The notes below the pieces were generated by a model. The model saw only the letters and a list, made by a program, of their open reading frames with translations, did no database searches and had not been told where the DNA came from. The position numbers and the translations under genes are program-made. Below are positions 62,906 to 64,000 of a stretch of 64,000 nucleotides of DNA, piece by piece. The DNA is from Neobacillus sp. PS2-9 (GTDB lineage Bacteria; Bacillota; Bacilli; Bacillales; Cytobacillaceae): positions 4,680,001 to 4,744,000 of the forward strand of contig NZ_CP133269.1 of the NCBI RefSeq assembly GCF_030915525.1, in the 5' to 3' direction. Positions within the stretch are counted from its first letter, which is position 1. Every line of letters begins with the position of its first letter.

Positions 62906-62938
62906 AAAAAAGCGACTGCTTAATAGCAATCGCTTTTT
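62906..62938 (+). terminator. Terminator before the tRNA cluster
   Basis: AAAAAGCGA-TGCT / AGCA-TCGCTTTTT stem with small bulges; it can end both the small gene and, on the minus strand, the tRNA transcript. Confidence 0.75.
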
Positions 62939-62948
62939 CCTTTTCTAG

Positions 62949-63022
<74 letters not shown>

Positions 63023-63027
63023 CTAAA

Positions 63028-63101
63028 TGGAGCGGGTGATGGGAATCGAACCCACTACATCAGCTTGGAAGGCTGAGGTTTTACCAGTAAACTACACCCG
63101 C
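63028..63101 (-). tRNA. tRNA-Gly (TCC)
   Basis: Acceptor GCGGGTG / CACCCGC, anticodon loop CTTCCAA, CCA encoded. Confidence 0.95.
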
Positions 63102-63129
63102 ATATTTAGATTTAATATATCTAGAAAAA

Positions 63130-63206
63130 TGGCGGTCTGGACGGGACTCGAACCCGCGACCTCCTGCGTGACAGGCAGGCATTCTAACCAACTGAACTAC
63201 CAGACC
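63130..63206 (-). tRNA. tRNA-Asp (GTC)
   Basis: Acceptor GGTCTGG / CCAGACC, anticodon loop CTGTCAC, CCA encoded. Confidence 0.95.
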
Positions 63207-63209
63207 ATA

Positions 63210-63283
<74 letters not shown>

Positions 63284-63406
63284 ACAATAAAAATATTACA
63301 TTTTGTGCATACCCTTAGTTTGAAGACCGCCCCGATTTCGGAAAGCATATTCAAGCTGTGGCTCAATCGTTGCGCTGTAGATCATTCGAAGAAGCTTATT
63401 CGAACG

Positions 63407-63426
63407 TGCTCCACCCCGCGACAATA
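63407..63426 (-). other. Duplicated fragment of the initiator tRNA 5' end
   Basis: The 20 bases TATTGTCGCGGGGTGGAGCA (minus strand) are identical to those at 63270-63289. After GAGCA the fragment continues into unrelated sequence (CGTTCGAATAAGCTTC...), so it is not a tRNA. The 137-bp offset between the two copies encloses about 120 bases of unrecognised sequence. Confidence 0.75.
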
Positions 63427-63450
63427 GAATATTGTTTTGTAAAAATATAA

Positions 63451-63543
63451 TGGAGGAGGAAGAGGGATTCGAACCCCCGCGCGGTATGACCCGCCTGTCG
63501 GTTTTCAAGACCGATCCCTTCAGCCAAACTTGGGTATTCCTCC
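63451..63543 (-). tRNA. tRNA-Ser (TGA)
   Basis: 93 bases with a long variable arm; acceptor GGAGGAA / TTCCTCC, anticodon loop CTTGAAA, CCA encoded. The discriminator base reads T, where bacterial tRNA-Ser usually has G. Confidence 0.93.
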
Positions 63544-63552
63544 GTACATATA

Positions 63553-63629
63553 TGGTAGCGGCGGAGGGGATCGAACCCCCGACCTTACGGGTATGAACCG
63601 TACGCTCTAGCCAGCTGAGCTACACCGCC
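63553..63629 (-). tRNA. Elongator tRNA-Met (CAT)
   Basis: Acceptor GGCGGTG with a 3' CGCCGCT-like partner, anticodon stem ACGGTTCATACCCGT, CCA encoded. Confidence 0.93.
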
Positions 63630-63650
63630 AAATATAAAATTTAATTAAGG

Positions 63651-63723
63651 TGGAGCCTAGCGGGATCGAACCGCTGACCTCCTGCGTGCAAGGCAGGCGC
63701 TCTCCCAGCTGAGCTAAGGCCCC
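63651..63723 (-). tRNA. tRNA-Ala (TGC)
   Basis: Acceptor GGGGCCT / AGGCTCC including a G-T pair as usual in tRNA-Ala, anticodon loop CTTGCAC. CCA not encoded (CCT follows). Confidence 0.95.
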
Positions 63724-63745
63724 AAAATTATTAAATAGTTAGGAC

Positions 63746-63822
63746 TGGTCGGGAAGACAGGATTCGAACCTGCGACCCCTTGGTCCCAAACCAAGTGCTC
63801 TACCAAGCTGAGCTACTTCCCG
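63746..63822 (-). tRNA. tRNA-Pro (TGG)
   Basis: Acceptor CGGGAAG / CTTCCCG, anticodon loop TTTGGGA, CCA encoded. Confidence 0.95.
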
Positions 63823-63828
63823 TTAAAG

Positions 63829-63902
63829 TGCGCCCTGAGAGATTCGAACTCCCGACCTTTTGATTCGTAGTCAAACACTCTATCCAGCTGAGCTAAGGGC
63901 GC
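63829..63902 (-). tRNA. tRNA-Arg (ACG)
   Basis: Acceptor GCGCCCT / AGGGCGC, anticodon loop CTACGAA. CCA not encoded. Confidence 0.95.
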
Positions 63903-63921
63903 GAATAAATGAAAAGTAAAG

Positions 63922-63997
<76 letters not shown>

Positions 63998-64000
63998 ATG

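Overview
The window reads as chromosomal DNA of a spore-forming, low-GC Gram-positive of the family Bacillaceae (Bacillus/Neobacillus-like). This is supported by A+T-rich sequence with strong AGGAGG-type ribosome sites, nutrient-germinant receptor genes (gerA/gerB types), a YesN/YesM-type two-component pair, a KinB-like sensor kinase, a sigma-B-type promoter before a KatE-like catalase, a ~130-bp GC-rich intergenic repeat of a kind I recall as common in Bacillaceae, and a tRNA cluster ordered much like the large Bacillus trnB-type clusters. No phage, transposase, plasmid replication or CRISPR genes were found. The species is an inference.

Layout. 1-8.6 kb: end of a gerB-gerA operon, an MFS exporter, a MerR/zinc-ribbon/methyltransferase fusion, a DMT exporter divergent from a MocR regulator, and a deletion-fused gerB'-gerC' relic. 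8.6-20.3 kb: a RecB-like nuclease, then a co-directional carbohydrate locus: YesM-type kinase, YesN-type regulator, ABC binding protein, two permeases, a glycogen-debranching-type enzyme and a GH13 glucosidase. No ABC ATPase is present, so a shared MsmX-type ATPase elsewhere is expected. 20.5-22.8 kb: two RNA-methyltransferase genes. 22.8-28.3 kb: a LacI-controlled operon joining a TRAP transporter to RpiB and ribokinase. 28.5-30.5 kb: a TubZ/FtsZ-like GTPase with a 56-bp palindrome-bearing tandem array upstream, then a NUDIX hydrolase. 30.7-44.4 kb: single genes (cell-wall peptidase, ASCH, quinol monooxygenase, nitroreductase/TetR, KinB-like kinase, guanine-riboswitch-controlled nucleoside transporter, CDF exporter, DUF2935, deacetylase, YggT, GGDEF, MFS). 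44.5-52.6 kb: catalase, IlvA, redox genes, and two copies of a two-gene membrane module of unknown function. 52.8-60.3 kb: oxidoreductases; four of these intergenic regions share one operator sequence that a neighbouring MarR protein probably reads. 60.4-62.9 kb: a frameshifted FAD oxidoreductase, a glyoxalase-like protein and a small membrane protein. 62.9-64 kb: ten tRNA genes on the minus strand and a duplicated fragment of the initiator tRNA.

Most notable: the chromosomal TubZ/FtsZ-like gene beside a palindromic tandem array; the paired membrane modules; the MarR operator family; two intergenic arrays with the same 20-21-bp period; a family of GC-rich palindromes used as terminators and even as the 3' end of a gene; and several gene relics (gerB'-gerC', a RecB-nuclease fragment, a methyltransferase 3' fragment, the frameshifted oxidase). 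All function calls come from reading protein sequence and motifs by eye; no database search was possible.
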